Shown: positions 10,978 to 20,906, numbered from the stretch's first letter. The stretch is DNA of 64,000 bases from Chromatiales bacterium (GCA_028280505.1 JANQLO010000074.1:87953-151952), one strand, 5' to 3'. The notes: generated from the letters alone by a model not told the origin. Made by a program: numbers and translations.

Positions 10978-11664
10978 TTACTGTTGTTCGGCCAGGAGCC
11001 GTTCGACGTTCTCTCGCGATGCGCGCACGTGCGATCGCATCATCAACTCCGCCATCTCCGGGTCACGGCGTTCTATCGCATCGACGATATGCTCGTGTTC
11101 CAGGAAGGCACGGGGACCACGCTTGCTCGCCATGCCGAATTGGTAGCGATACAACCGGACCAGGTGGTAAAGGTCGTTACACAACAGCTCGATCATGCGT
11201 TCGTTGTGACTGCCTTGGACGATCCGATAATGGAAGTCCAGATCGCCTTCACGTTGGAAATAGGCGTGCTCGGTGTCTTGTTCGATCTGCTCGCCATGTT
11301 GGCGTAACAGCCGTCGCAGATCGGCAATTTCATCGTCGCTCATGTTTTGCGCGGCCAGCCGAGCCGCCATGCCCTCTAATGCCTCGCGAATATGAAAGAT
11401 CTCCAACAATTGTGTGCTGCTGAGCGTGACCACCCGGGCACCGACGTTTGGCCGCCGTACGACCAAGCCGCAAGCTTCCAGCCGACCGATCGCCTCACGC
11501 AGCGGCCCCCGGCTGATGCCATAAGCTCGGGCCAGTTCCGGCTCACTGATCTTGCTGCCCGGGGCGATATCGCCCTCGACGATCGCCTCGCGCAGGCGGG
11601 TGAAGATACGATCCGGAATGGTCCCGTTATCGCTAACCGCCACAGCGTTCGACATCGGCGTCAT
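10978..11664 (-). CDS. GntR/FCD-family regulator of the methylcitrate cluster
   Basis: A 228-residue repressor-type protein. The N-terminal winged helix-turn-helix (residues about 15-80; GDIAPGSKISEPELARAYGISRGPLREAI) is classic GntR, and the C-terminal helical FCD effector domain (about 90-220) includes the HIREALEGMAARLA and RSHVRAS segments with metal-ligand histidines. It lies 3 bp downstream of prpE and upstream of prpB, so it is almost certainly the local propionate or methylcitrate sensor. Many gammaproteobacteria use such a GntR regulator (PrpQ-type) instead of the sigma-54 activator PrpR. The ligand is not known from sequence. Confidence 0.85.
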   Translation of the reverse strand: MTPMSNAVAVSDNGTIPDRIFTRLREAIVEGDIAPGSKISEPELARAYGISRGPLREAIGRLEACGLVVRRPNVGARVVTLSSTQLLEIFHIREALEGMAARLAAQNMSDDEIADLRRLLRQHGEQIEQDTEHAYFQREGDLDFHYRIVQGSHNERMIELLCNDLYHLVRLYRYQFGMASKRGPRAFLEHEHIVDAIERRDPEMAELMMRSHVRASRENVERLLAEQQ

Positions 11665-11667
11665 GGC

Positions 11668-13560
11668 TTACTTGGCGTAACCCAAAGCACGCAGCGATTC
11701 GGTGATCTCGTCGAGAATCGTCGGATCGTCGATGGTCGCGGGCATCTTGTACTCCTGCGAATCGGCAATCTTCACCATGGTGCCGCGCAGGATCTTGCCG
11801 GAACGGGTCTTCGGCAAGCGTTTGACCACGGTGACCAGCTTGAATGCCGCAACCGGACCGATCTGGTCACGCACCCGCTTGACCAGTTCTGCGGCCAGTT
11901 CCTTTTCATCACGCTCGACACCGGCCTTGAGCACGATCAGCCCCAGCGGCATCTGGCCCTTGAGGGCATCGGCGACACCGATCACCGCACATTCGGCGAC
12001 GTCCGAATGACCCGCCAACACCTCTTCCATCGCACCGGTCGACAGACGATGACCGGCGACGTTGATAACGTCGTCGGTGCGGCTCATGATCCAGAGATAG
12101 CCATCGTCGTCGCGGTAGCCCGCATCACCGGTCAGGTAATAGCCGGGATACTTGCTCAGATAGGAGTCGATGAAACGTTGGTCGTTGCCCCACAGGGTCG
12201 GCAAACAGGACGGGGCCAACGGCAGCTTGACCACGATGTTACCCATCTCACCGTCGGGCATCTCGTCGCCTTCCTCGGAAAGGATGCGTACGTCATAACC
12301 GGGCATCGCCACAGTCGGTGAACCGGGCTTGATCTCCATCGGCTCTATGCCCATCGGATTGGCTGCGATTGCCCAGCCGGTCTCGGTTTGCCACCAGTGA
12401 TCGATGACCGGCTTCTGCAGTTTGTCGCGCGCCCAGAACAGGGTGTCCGGATCGCAGCGCTCACCGGCCAGAAACAATGCCTGCATGGCCGACAGATCGT
12501 AGTGCTTGAGATACTCGCCTTCCGGATCTTCTTTTTTGATCGCACGAAACGCCGTCGGCGCGGTGAACAACACCTTCACGCCGTACTCGTTGATCACTCG
12601 CCAGAAGGCACCGGGGTCAGGCGTGCCGACCGGCTTACCCTCGTACATCACCGTGGTACAGCCGGCGAGCAAAGGACCATAGACGATGTAGCTATGGCCG
12701 ACCACCCAGCCGACATCCGATGCCGCCCAATAGACATCACCGGCCTCGACGTTATAGATGTTTTTCATGGTCCAGTGCATCGCCACCGCATGGCCGCCGT
12801 TATCGCGTACCACACCCTTGGGCTGGCCCGTGGTGCCCGAGGTGTACAGGATATACAGCGGATCGGTCGCATCGACCGCAACACATTCGGCGGGCTGAGC
12901 CTGTGCAACCGCGGTGTCCCAATCCAGATCGCGGCCGTCGATCAACGGCGCTTCGGCCTGCGGACGGGCCTTGATAATGCAAGCCGACGGCTTGTGGCTC
13001 GAGATCTCGATCGCCTCGTCGAGCAACGGTTTGTAGACCACGACACGGTTGGGTTCGATACCGCACGAGGCACTGACGATGGCCTTCGGCTTGGCATCGT
13101 TGATCCGAGTCGCCAATTCGTTTGCGGCGAAGCCGCCGAATACCACGGAGTGAATGGCACCCAAGCGCGCGGTTGCGAGCATGGCGATCGCCGCTTCGGG
13201 AATCATCGGCATATAAATGAGTACGCGATCGCCCTTCTCAACGCCCTGAGCACGCAAGGCTCCGGCAAATGATGCAACGGCATCGCGCAACTCGGTATAG
13301 GTGTACTGGCGTTTTTGATCGGTGACGGGAGAATCGTAGATCAGCGCAGCCTGATCGCCCCGGCCGGCCTCGACATGCCGGTCGACCGCGTTAAAACAGG
13401 TGTTTATCTGACCGCCGGCGAACCAGCGCGGCACCGGTTTGGCGTCCGGGTCGAGCACCTTGTCCCAGGGCTTCTCCCAATGCAGGGCGGCGGCCGCTTC
13501 GCCCCAGAATCCTTCCGGATCGGCCAGTGAACGCTCGTAGATAGCCTTATAGGTACCCAT
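11668..13560 (-). CDS. prpE: Propionyl-CoA synthetase
   Basis: A 630-residue acyl-adenylate-forming enzyme related to acetyl-CoA synthetase. The ATP/AMP-binding motif YTSGTTGQPKG, the WWQTETGW segment and the C-terminal SGKI-LRGT with the catalytic lysine are all visible. Length and cluster context favour PrpE, which activates propionate to propionyl-CoA for prpC; activity on acetate is also likely. AAGGGGGG precedes the ATG. It is the first gene of the minus-strand cluster, and two candidate GntR operators lie about 100 and 175 bp upstream. Confidence 0.92.
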   Translation of the reverse strand: MGTYKAIYERSLADPEGFWGEAAAALHWEKPWDKVLDPDAKPVPRWFAGGQINTCFNAVDRHVEAGRGDQAALIYDSPVTDQKRQYTYTELRDAVASFAGALRAQGVEKGDRVLIYMPMIPEAAIAMLATARLGAIHSVVFGGFAANELATRINDAKPKAIVSASCGIEPNRVVVYKPLLDEAIEISSHKPSACIIKARPQAEAPLIDGRDLDWDTAVAQAQPAECVAVDATDPLYILYTSGTTGQPKGVVRDNGGHAVAMHWTMKNIYNVEAGDVYWAASDVGWVVGHSYIVYGPLLAGCTTVMYEGKPVGTPDPGAFWRVINEYGVKVLFTAPTAFRAIKKEDPEGEYLKHYDLSAMQALFLAGERCDPDTLFWARDKLQKPVIDHWWQTETGWAIAANPMGIEPMEIKPGSPTVAMPGYDVRILSEEGDEMPDGEMGNIVVKLPLAPSCLPTLWGNDQRFIDSYLSKYPGYYLTGDAGYRDDDGYLWIMSRTDDVINVAGHRLSTGAMEEVLAGHSDVAECAVIGVADALKGQMPLGLIVLKAGVERDEKELAAELVKRVRDQIGPVAAFKLVTVVKRLPKTRSGKILRGTMVKIADSQEYKMPATIDDPTILDEITESLRALGYAK

Positions 13561-13661
13561 GTTCCCCCCTTTGAGTTGATCGGCGCAGGATCGCGGCTAT
13601 AGCCGTCCTGATGGTCGTGATAGCGTATCGGGAAGCTGAAAAAACAAGCCCCTTTGTCATA

Positions 13662-13673
13662 ATTGTCGACAAT
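13662..13673. promoter_or_regulatory. Putative GntR operator 1 upstream of prpE
   Basis: Perfect 12-bp palindrome ATTGTCGACAAT, about 100 bp upstream of the prpE start. The TTGTCGACAA core matches what I recall for PrpQ-type GntR regulators of propionate genes. A second copy is centred 73 bp further upstream. Confidence 0.6.
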
Positions 13674-13732
13674 ACTAGCGCATCAACGCCGTTTTTCTAG
13701 TTTTTTTGGTCAATTTTATTATTTAATTTTCT

Positions 13733-13748
13733 TTATTGTCGACATAAA
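13733..13748. promoter_or_regulatory. Putative GntR operator 2 upstream of prpE
   Basis: Imperfect palindrome TTATTGTCGACATAAA with a perfect TGTCGACA core and paired outer TT/AA. It lies in an AT-rich stretch. Its centre is 73 bp, close to seven helical turns, from operator 1, so the two sites face the same side of the DNA and could be bridged. Confidence 0.5.
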
Positions 13749-14041
13749 GAAGCGGGATCCGCAGTGATTGCTATGCCGCGGTGACCCATGGGAACCGCAT
13801 GCACCACGCAGTCAAGCCACGGGATTGACGACCGTTAACGACATTATTCGCGCAAATCGACCATGCTTTTGTTATGTCTCGCGGCCTTCGGAGGTTTCCT
13901 TATGGTTCCGGGCGAATCGAACCGATTCGTGTCGATGAACAGGATGTCACCGAACAGGGGGCACGCACGGCGGCCGGCGATTGAGAGAGCTTGTCATGCC
14001 AGGCGCCAAAGCCCTGAACCTCAACGACTACGGAGGTGTGC

Positions 14042-14923
14042 ATGACATCCGAATCCCCGGGCTCTATGAAGTCTCTGCCGAGCTTTCCAAGAAAGCGATG
14101 TCGGGCATTGCTGTTGGCCGCCGTATGCCTGTTCTTTACCGCCGTAGGTCTGGCTGATCCGCAACCGGAGCCGTTAATCCTCGGTGTACATCCCTATCTT
14201 TCCTATCCCGAAATTCAGGCACGTTTTCGCCCCTTGGCTCGCCATCTGGCACGTCACCTCGGACAGACCGTCGATGTACGTGTAGGCAGCACTTATGACA
14301 AACACGTCGATCAGATCGGCCAGGACGGAATCGATATCGCCTATATGGGCCCGGTGTCGTACGTCAAACTGATTAACCGCTATGGAACCAAACCCTTGCT
14401 GGCGCAATTGGAACGTAACGGCCAATCGATGCTCGATGGTCATATCGTGGTCGCGCGCAACAGTGCTATGCGAACCCTCGACGATTTGCGAGGCCATTCT
14501 TTCGGCCTGGGCGATCCCAACTCGACCATGAGTAGCGTCATTCCGCTGGTGCTGCTCGAAAGAGCCGGGATAAGCTTCAACGATCTGTCGGATCATAAGC
14601 GCTTCCGCGGACACAGCAACATCGCTTTGGCGGTGCTCAGTGGCAGAATTGAAGCCGGTGCAGTCAAAAGCGAAGTATACGAACGCTTCGCCGACCAAGG
14701 CCTGCGCTCCCTCCAGCGCCTGCCTAGCGTTCCCGAGCATTTATTCGTTGCACGTTCCGACATGCAAAACGATTTACTGAACAATATCCGCGCACTGCTG
14801 CAATCATTGCACATCACGGCAGAAGGTCGCTCGGTACTCAGAGCACTTCATCGCGATGCAACCGCACTAAGGGCAGTGAGCGACGGCGATTACGATTCAC
14901 TTAGGACACTACTCGGCGAATGA
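14042..14923 (+). CDS. PhnD-like periplasmic binding protein
   Basis: A 293-residue exported protein of the phosphate/phosphonate-binding (PhnD-like) type. A signal peptide (ALLLAAVCLFFTAVGLA) is followed by LGVHPYLSYPEIQARFRPLARHL, GIDIAYMGPVSYVKL and a DPNSTMSS phosphate-loop-like segment. I start at the ATG at 14042 because GGAGG lies five bases before it. No permease or ATPase gene is nearby. The next gene, 4 bp downstream, is a membrane GGDEF-EAL protein, which suggests a sensory rather than a transport role, as in the NspS-MbaA pair of Vibrio cholerae. The ligand cannot be predicted. Confidence 0.8.
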   Translation: MTSESPGSMKSLPSFPRKRCRALLLAAVCLFFTAVGLADPQPEPLILGVHPYLSYPEIQARFRPLARHLARHLGQTVDVRVGSTYDKHVDQIGQDGIDIAYMGPVSYVKLINRYGTKPLLAQLERNGQSMLDGHIVVARNSAMRTLDDLRGHSFGLGDPNSTMSSVIPLVLLERAGISFNDLSDHKRFRGHSNIALAVLSGRIEAGAVKSEVYERFADQGLRSLQRLPSVPEHLFVARSDMQNDLLNNIRALLQSLHITAEGRSVLRALHRDATALRAVSDGDYDSLRTLLGE

Positions 14924-14927
14924 CGTA

Positions 14928-16859
14928 ATGACGACAGGAGGCACCAAAGACACACCGCTGTCGATGCGACGGGTCTGGGTGACCTGGATCGCCGTCTGCC
15001 TGCTGGTCACTGCCGGCGCGATTGGCATTTTCCTGCATGAACGCGAAGCCCGGGTTACCGAAGCGGAAGACCGTATCCAAACCGAGGCCGAATTCCTCAC
15101 ACATTTGCTCGGCACCAGCCTACGCGCCGGTGATTTCCAGCAGATACCCGAGTATGTCCAGGCTTGGGGGCAGCTCAATACCGCCACCGTCCAGCTCCGC
15201 CTGACAGCGGAAAACGGCTTCGTGCTAGCCGAGTTCGAACGCGAAAACGAGCAGAAACGTACCCGAACCGCGACACGGGAGATCCCTTTCTCCTATCACA
15301 ACAAAGCCACCTTGCTGTTGGAAAAATCGATCGAGCACGCATACGGATCCGCCGCACACCTTGGCACCGAACTGTTGCTGGCTGTCGGATTTTTACAGCT
15401 GATGGGCTTCGCGACGATTTATCAACTGTACCGCTACCGCCATCAAGTACGGCTCGCCCAAACCGAGTACGAGCGTCGTTTGGAAATGCAGCGAGCGATG
15501 GAGGAAATGGCCACCCACGATTCCCTTACCGGTTTGCCCAACCGGCAAGTACTTGACGAACAAATGGACAGTCGCATTGCCGAAGCCCGGCGGTTCGGAC
15601 GCAAATTGGCCGTACTTTTCGTCGACCTGGACAACTTCAAACAGATCAACGATACCTTCGGTCATGCACTTGGCGACGAATTGCTGAAAGTTGCCAGTCA
15701 ACGCATGCTGGCCTGTTTGCGCAGCTATGATCTGTTGGTCCGTTTCGCCGGTGACGAGTTCGTCGTCGTATTGACCAATATCGCCGACACCAAAGAAGTC
15801 GATCGTGTTGCGACCAAACTGATCGAGACCATGCGCCCGCGTGTCGAACTCGACGGTAATGAAATGCGCGTGTCTGCGAGTATCGGCATAAGCCTTTTTC
15901 CGGACGATTGCGACACCGTACACGACCTATTGCGTCAAGCCGACGCGGCCATGTATACCGCCAAAGAGGCCGGTAGAAACTGTTTCCGTTACTACACCTC
16001 GGCACTGAACGAGGCCGTGCAGTACAGACTAGAGGTCGAGCGCGGCTTACACCATGCACTGACCGAAGACGCCTTGTATTTGGTCTATCAGCCGAAGCTG
16101 AATCTCATCAACGGCACAGTGAGCAGCTGTGAAGCCTTGCTACGTTGGCGGGTTGACGGCCGTGAGATTCTGCCCGCCGAATTTCTGCCGATTGCGGAAC
16201 GTTCTATTTTGTTGCACGAGATCGAATCGTTGGTCATCGAGAAGGCCATCCGCCAAAGTGCCGAATGGGCCGACCGTAATCTCAGCAACCTACGGATCGA
16301 CGTCAATCTGTCGGGGCGTATGCTACTGAATCGCGAGACCTTCGCCCTGCTCGAACAGCTGTTGCGCAAACACCGCGTGCCCTATCGTCAAATCGGTATC
16401 GAGCTAAGCGAACAGCAATTGACCGAGGCAAGCGACGCCACGCTTGGCCAACTCGAGGCCTTGCGTAGCCAAGGCAGCTGTATCTCGCTCGACGATTTCG
16501 GCACCGGTTATTCACCACTTGGGCGTTTGCAGGAATTGCCCGTCGATGTACTCAAAATCGACCACGCCTTCATCGGCCAATTGCCCGACCAGGCCCACAA
16601 CGACACTTTTGTCGACACCATGATCACCATGGGTCAGAGTTTGGGGAAACGCGTGCTTGCCGAAGGTGTCGAGACAGAAAAGCAAATGCGCTTCGTAACC
16701 GATCATGGCTGCGATCTTGCGCAGGGTTTTTTGATCGCCAAACCGATGGTCGCAGACAAATTCGTCGAATGGATCAGCCGTCATCGTCTTGTGACCCATG
16801 ACGTAGCGGACGGCCACCCTCTGCCGCCAACCGACAACACCGATCCGTCACCGGGCTGA
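14928..16859 (+). CDS. Membrane GGDEF-EAL cyclic-di-GMP enzyme
   Basis: A 643-residue bifunctional c-di-GMP protein. It has two membrane helices (about 16-36 and 146-166) flanking a periplasmic loop of about 105 residues, then GGDEF (about 195-355) and EAL (about 370-615). The synthase motif is AGDEF (274-278), an active variant in many cyclases, with an RxxD inhibitory site (RSYD, 265-268) five residues before it. The EAL domain keeps EAL (402-404), DDFGTGYS (522-529), the lysine of LKID and LAEGVE (578-582), so both activities look intact. It has no PAS domain. Coupling to the binding protein suggests periplasmic ligand control. The start ATG has no clear ribosome binding site and probably relies on translational coupling. 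Confidence 0.9.
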   Translation: MTTGGTKDTPLSMRRVWVTWIAVCLLVTAGAIGIFLHEREARVTEAEDRIQTEAEFLTHLLGTSLRAGDFQQIPEYVQAWGQLNTATVQLRLTAENGFVLAEFERENEQKRTRTATREIPFSYHNKATLLLEKSIEHAYGSAAHLGTELLLAVGFLQLMGFATIYQLYRYRHQVRLAQTEYERRLEMQRAMEEMATHDSLTGLPNRQVLDEQMDSRIAEARRFGRKLAVLFVDLDNFKQINDTFGHALGDELLKVASQRMLACLRSYDLLVRFAGDEFVVVLTNIADTKEVDRVATKLIETMRPRVELDGNEMRVSASIGISLFPDDCDTVHDLLRQADAAMYTAKEAGRNCFRYYTSALNEAVQYRLEVERGLHHALTEDALYLVYQPKLNLINGTVSSCEALLRWRVDGREILPAEFLPIAERSILLHEIESLVIEKAIRQSAEWADRNLSNLRIDVNLSGRMLLNRETFALLEQLLRKHRVPYRQIGIELSEQQLTEASDATLGQLEALRSQGSCISLDDFGTGYSPLGRLQELPVDVLKIDHAFIGQLPDQAHNDTFVDTMITMGQSLGKRVLAEGVETEKQMRFVTDHGCDLAQGFLIAKPMVADKFVEWISRHRLVTHDVADGHPLPPTDNTDPSPG

Positions 16860-16876
16860 GCAAAGCCCGGTGACGG
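16845..16876. terminator. Long hairpin between convergent genes
   Basis: A perfect 13-bp inverted repeat with a six-base loop. It spans the stop codon of the GGDEF-EAL gene and ends 5 bp before the ppsA stop. No U-run follows on either side, so it may act as a roadblock or mRNA stabiliser as well as a bidirectional terminator. Confidence 0.65.
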
Positions 16877-16880
16877 ACAA

Positions 16881-19250
16881 TCACTCAGCCTGTTGATCGG
16901 CCAGGAACAACCAGGTATCGATCACCGTGTCCGGATTGAGAGAGATGCTGCTGATGCCGCGCTCCAGCAGCCACTTCGCCAGATCGGGATGATCGGACGG
17001 CCCCTGGCCACAGATGCCGACGTACTTACCGGCTTGGCGACAGGCTGTGATCGACATATCGAGCATTTTGAGCACGGCAGGATTACGTTCATCGAAACTG
17101 TGCGCTATCAAACCCGAATCGCGATCGAGCCCCAAGGTCAGCTGGGTCATATCATTGGAGCCGATTGAGAAGCCGTCGAAGTACTCGAGGAATTCTTCGG
17201 CCAGTACTGCGTTCGACGGTAATTCGCACATCATAATGACACGCAATCCCTTGTCGCCCCGCTTGAGTCCGTTTTGCTCCAACAAATCGCTCACGCCTTT
17301 GGCTTCTTCGAGGGTGCGAACGAACGGGATCATGATCTCGAGATTGTCGAGCCCCATATCGTCACGCACACGACGAATCGCTTCGCACTCCATGTCGAAA
17401 CAGGCGCGGAAACTCGGCGCCAGGTAACGCGAAGCACCACGGAAACCGATCATCGGATTTTCTTCATCGGGTTCGTACAGTGTACCGGCCACCAGATTGG
17501 CATACTCGTTCGATTTGAAGTCGGACATCCGCAGGATCACCGCGTGCGGATGGAAGGCCGCAGCGATACTCGATATGCCCTCGACAACACGCTTGATGAA
17601 GTACTCGCGCGGATCGCCGTAAGCAGCGATACGCGCCTCGATATCGGCACGCACATCGGCAGGTACACGTTCGAGTTGCAATAACGCCTGCGGATGGATA
17701 CCGACCATATTGTTGATAATGAACTCGAGCCGCGCGAGGCCGACACCGGCATTCGGTATCTGCGCGAAACTGAAAGCCCGCTCCGGATTGCCGACGTTCA
17801 TCATGACCTTGACCGGCACATCCGGCATGCTGTCGAGTTCGATGCGCTTGAGCTCGAAATCCAAAATGCCGTCGTACACCAGACCGGTGTCGCCTTCGGC
17901 GCAGGATACGGTCACCGCTCGACCGTCCGCGACTTTGTCGGTTGCATCACCACAACCGACGACCGCCGGTACACCCAGCTCACGCGCGATGATCGCGGCG
18001 TGACAGGTGCGGCCGCCGCGATTGGTCACGATGGCGGACGCGCGCTTCATGATCGGCTCCCAATCGGGGTCGGTCATGTCGGTAACCAGTACGTCGCCTT
18101 CGGCGACCTTGTCCATATCGTCCAGACTGGTGATCACCCGCGCCTTGCCGGCACCGATACGCGCGCCGATCGAACGCCCGTCGACCAGCACCTCGGAGCT
18201 GCCCTGCATTTCGTAACGTTCGATCACATTACCGGCACGGCTTTGTACGGTCTCGGGACGGGCTTGGACCACATACAGTTCCCCATCGAGGCCATCCAGC
18301 GCCCATTCGATATCCATCGGCCGGCCGTAGTGTTCTTCGATCCGGATCGCCTGACGTGCCAATTCCTCGACCTGTTCGTCGGTCAGACAGAACAGACCAC
18401 GGTCGGCATCATCCACCGGCACCGTAGTCACCGGCGCATCACCACCGTCGGCATAGATCATCTTGATCGCCTTGCTACCGACGTTGCGACGCAGGATCGC
18501 CGGGCGACCGGTGCTCAATGTCGGCTTGTGTACATAGAACTCGTCGGGGTTGACCGCACCTTGCACGACCATTTCGCCCAGGCCATAACTCGCGGTCACG
18601 AACACGGCATCGCGGAAACCGCTTTCGGTATCCAGAGTGAACATGACGCCGCTGGCACCGATATCGGAACGGATCATCTTTTGAATGCCGGCTGACAGCG
18701 CAACCTGGGAATGATCGAAGCCCTGGTGAACACGATAGGAGATCGCCCGATCGTTGAACAAGGACGCGAATACCTCATGGATACGACGTTTGATGTCCGC
18801 CAAACCCGAGACGTTGAGCACGGTTTCTTGCTGACCGGCGAATGAGGCATCCGGCAGATCCTCTGCCGTTGCAGAAGAACGCACGGCCCAGGTCACCTCA
18901 CGCCCGTACTCCTGTTCCAGCTTGGCATAGGCCTGCTCGATTTCGTCATTCAACGCCGGTGGAAAAGGCGTGTCCATCACCCACTGTCGGATCTGGGCGC
19001 CGGTGCGGGTAAGCTCGGCAACATCGTCGACATTCAGCTCATCGAGGGTTTTGTTAATCCGATCCGCCAAACCTTCATGAGCCAAAAATTCGCGATAGGC
19101 ATGCGCCGTCGTCGCAAAACCACCGGGGACCTTGACACTGCCGTCGGCCGTCAGATTACGCAGCATTTCGCCCAAGGAGGCGTTCTTGCCGCCAACACGG
19201 TCGACGTCGCCCATTTCGACTTCATGGAGCCACAGAATGTAATCGCTCAT
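16881..19250 (-). CDS. ppsA: Phosphoenolpyruvate synthase
   Basis: A 789-residue enzyme that makes PEP from pyruvate and ATP for gluconeogenesis. It has an N-terminal ATP-grasp pyruvate-kinase-like domain ([31 protein letters not shown]), a central phosphohistidine domain with the catalytic His in [13 protein letters not shown], and a C-terminal PEP-binding barrel ([26 protein letters not shown]). I start at the ATG at 19250, preceded by AGGGGAC; the longer frame upstream overlaps the ppsR coding region. It follows ppsR by 23 bp, an expected pair because PpsR controls PpsA by phosphorylation. Confidence 0.96.
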   Translation of the reverse strand: MSDYILWLHEVEMGDVDRVGGKNASLGEMLRNLTADGSVKVPGGFATTAHAYREFLAHEGLADRINKTLDELNVDDVAELTRTGAQIRQWVMDTPFPPALNDEIEQAYAKLEQEYGREVTWAVRSSATAEDLPDASFAGQQETVLNVSGLADIKRRIHEVFASLFNDRAISYRVHQGFDHSQVALSAGIQKMIRSDIGASGVMFTLDTESGFRDAVFVTASYGLGEMVVQGAVNPDEFYVHKPTLSTGRPAILRRNVGSKAIKMIYADGGDAPVTTVPVDDADRGLFCLTDEQVEELARQAIRIEEHYGRPMDIEWALDGLDGELYVVQARPETVQSRAGNVIERYEMQGSSEVLVDGRSIGARIGAGKARVITSLDDMDKVAEGDVLVTDMTDPDWEPIMKRASAIVTNRGGRTCHAAIIARELGVPAVVGCGDATDKVADGRAVTVSCAEGDTGLVYDGILDFELKRIELDSMPDVPVKVMMNVGNPERAFSFAQIPNAGVGLARLEFIINNMVGIHPQALLQLERVPADVRADIEARIAAYGDPREYFIKRVVEGISSIAAAFHPHAVILRMSDFKSNEYANLVAGTLYEPDEENPMIGFRGASRYLAPSFRACFDMECEAIRRVRDDMGLDNLEIMIPFVRTLEEAKGVSDLLEQNGLKRGDKGLRVIMMCELPSNAVLAEEFLEYFDGFSIGSNDMTQLTLGLDRDSGLIAHSFDERNPAVLKMLDMSITACRQAGKYVGICGQGPSDHPDLAKWLLERGISSISLNPDTVIDTWLFLADQQAE

Positions 19251-19273
19251 TATTGTCCCCTGCTTTGCCTGAA

Positions 19274-20083
19274 CTACAGGCTCTTTTTGATCAGTGACGC
19301 CAGTTCCTCTATCGAATGCGTCGTGGAATCCAACACCATCAGCGAGTGACGATGAAACATGTCCTGCGCCATTTGTACCTCCTTGTAACAACGACGCAGT
19401 GAAGCATAATCGCTATTCGGTCGGCGTAGTTCGCGGATGGCCGCCAGCCGTTCCGGTTCGATGGTCAACGCGAACACCTTGTGCTTTTGCGCCAGCAACT
19501 CGTCCGGCAAATCACCCTTTTCGAAGTCTTCTTCGGTAATCGGATAATTCGCCGCGCGCATGCCGAAATGCAGCGCCAAATAGAGGCAGGTCGGTGTCTT
19601 GCCCGAACGTGACACGCCGACCATGATGATGTCGGCCTGATCGAATTTGTTCAGGCGCATACCGTCATCGTTGCTCAACGCATAATTGATCGTATCGATC
19701 CGCGCCTCATAGTTATCGGGATTAACCAAGCCATGACTGATACCCGACTGGCGCGTCGGCTGCAGGCCGGTGATCTCGATGAGTTCCGGCATAAAACGGT
19801 CGAACAGTTCAAAGTAGTGACACTCGGCATGCTTGAGTACCGAATTGATGTCTTCGTCGACCATGGTCGCGAACACGATGGGTTTGCGCCCTTCGGCCTC
19901 CGCCCGATGCGCCAACTCATTCGACAGCGCCTGCGCTTTTTCGCGCGTATTGATGAACGGCGTGTAACGCGTAATGAACTGCCCGTCGCCGAACTGCGAC
20001 AGCAGACTCTGACCATAGGCTTCGGCGGTGATGCCGGTGCTTTCTGAAACGAAATATACCGAACGGGCGCCGCTATCAGTCAT
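19274..20083 (-). CDS. ppsR: PEP synthase regulatory protein (kinase/phosphorylase)
   Basis: A 269-residue DUF299-family protein. The P-loop [15 protein letters not shown] (about 150-165) and the N-terminal [14 protein letters not shown] are diagnostic. The family uses ADP to phosphorylate, and phosphate to dephosphorylate, a threonine next to the catalytic histidine of PEP synthase, switching it off and on. It sits directly upstream of ppsA and overlaps the end of the upstream flavoprotein gene by 8 bp, so all three are probably co-transcribed. Confidence 0.95.
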   Translation of the reverse strand: MTDSGARSVYFVSESTGITAEAYGQSLLSQFGDGQFITRYTPFINTREKAQALSNELAHRAEAEGRKPIVFATMVDEDINSVLKHAECHYFELFDRFMPELIEITGLQPTRQSGISHGLVNPDNYEARIDTINYALSNDDGMRLNKFDQADIIMVGVSRSGKTPTCLYLALHFGMRAANYPITEEDFEKGDLPDELLAQKHKVFALTIEPERLAAIRELRRPNSDYASLRRCYKEVQMAQDMFHRHSLMVLDSTTHSIEELASLIKKSL

Positions 20084-20906
20084 AGAGGATTTCCAGCCAA
20101 TGTCCGTCTCGTATCAATGCCTCTTTGGCTTCCTGCCAACGCCCGGGAAGACGTAGATAGTCGCTCATGGTACGGTCCATGGCCTCGGCGATCGCACGAT
20201 AACCGGCCAGATAGACATAGACCCGCCCTTGCCCCATGAGACGCCATAGCGCATCCACGTTCGCCTGAACACCGGCCGTGCGGTCGAAGGCGGTCGCCGA
20301 ATAACGTGTCTTCAGCGCATCGAAGGCACGCTGGGTGGCACCGTCGAAATACTGGTCCTGGTCGACACCCGGTTCATTGAGATAGAGACGCTCCAGTCCG
20401 GTCTCGTCACCCTCGAGCATCAATACCTTACCCATCCAATCGAGCCGGCGGGCCTGAATCTTGTGGGCCAGGTGTCGAAACGGCACGACGCCGCAACCGG
20501 CGCCGATGAGGATCATATTGCTGCGCGAACCCATGGGAGGATAGAAGGGATAGGCAAAAGGGCCGTAAAGAGGCACGCTGTCGCCTTGTCGCAACTCGGC
20601 CAGGAAAGAAACGGTACTGCGATCCGGAACAACGCCATGATCTCGCACGTACAGGGTGATATCGACGGATTCCTCGAACGGCACCTTACCGACCGAATCG
20701 ATGGAATAACGTCGCAGCCCTTGAGGCGCCTCGCTACCGGGCGCAAGAAAAGCGACATCGGCACCAGCGACAAAAGCCCTACCCTGTGGCGCGAGATTGA
20801 GCATCAGCTTGATCACCGGTCGGCCGGGCGCCTGTTCGACCAGCACCGACCTATGCACCACACGCGCGACAATCGGTTCTTCGACCGCTGCTTCCGGTTT
20901 GCCCAT
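20076..20906 (-). CDS. Ferredoxin-NADP reductase-like FAD oxidoreductase
   Basis: A 276-residue protein of the ferredoxin-NADP(+) reductase superfamily. The FAD-binding motif RRYSIDS, a loop VPLYGPFAYPFYPP and the nicotinamide-binding GAGCGVVPFRHL are visible, followed by a C-terminal region with LAGYRAIAEAMDRTM. No iron-sulfur domain is attached, so an external carrier such as ferredoxin or flavodoxin is expected. I start at the ATG at 20906 because GAGGG lies eight bases before it; a GTG nine bases earlier is possible. Its overlap with ppsR places it at the head of the ppsR-ppsA operon, an unusual partnership. Substrate unknown. Confidence 0.8.
   Translation of the reverse strand: MGKPEAAVEEPIVARVVHRSVLVEQAPGRPVIKLMLNLAPQGRAFVAGADVAFLAPGSEAPQGLRRYSIDSVGKVPFEESVDITLYVRDHGVVPDRSTVSFLAELRQGDSVPLYGPFAYPFYPPMGSRSNMILIGAGCGVVPFRHLAHKIQARRLDWMGKVLMLEGDETGLERLYLNEPGVDQDQYFDGATQRAFDALKTRYSATAFDRTAGVQANVDALWRLMGQGRVYVYLAGYRAIAEAMDRTMSDYLRLPGRWQEAKEALIRDGHWLEILYD

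Larger units (their letters stand above)
13561..14041. other. 481-bp divergent regulatory region
   Basis: This is the gap between prpE (-) and the periplasmic binding protein gene (+). The left half is AT-rich (about 13680-13748) and holds the two operator-like palindromes listed separately. The right half has no supported gene; a 60-codon frame at 13863-14045 has no ribosome binding site or family signature. Confidence 0.6.

Noticed and set aside
13749..13757. Shared words (AGAAGCGGGATCC) upstream of prpE and of phaA
   Set aside because: A 13-base match between two places in 64 kb is expected by chance, and neither copy is a palindrome of that length.
13863..14045. 60-codon plus-strand frame before the binding-protein gene
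   Set aside because: A hydrophobic start is suggestive, but there is no ribosome binding site and it runs into the next gene's start region.
16610..16617. TGTCGACA palindrome within the GGDEF-EAL gene
   Set aside because: It is inside coding sequence with no AT-rich flank. An 8-base match of this composition is expected by chance.
17694..18695. 333-codon plus-strand frame inside ppsA
   Set aside because: Long only because of codon bias in the opposite strand. His/Arg/Asp-rich with no domain.
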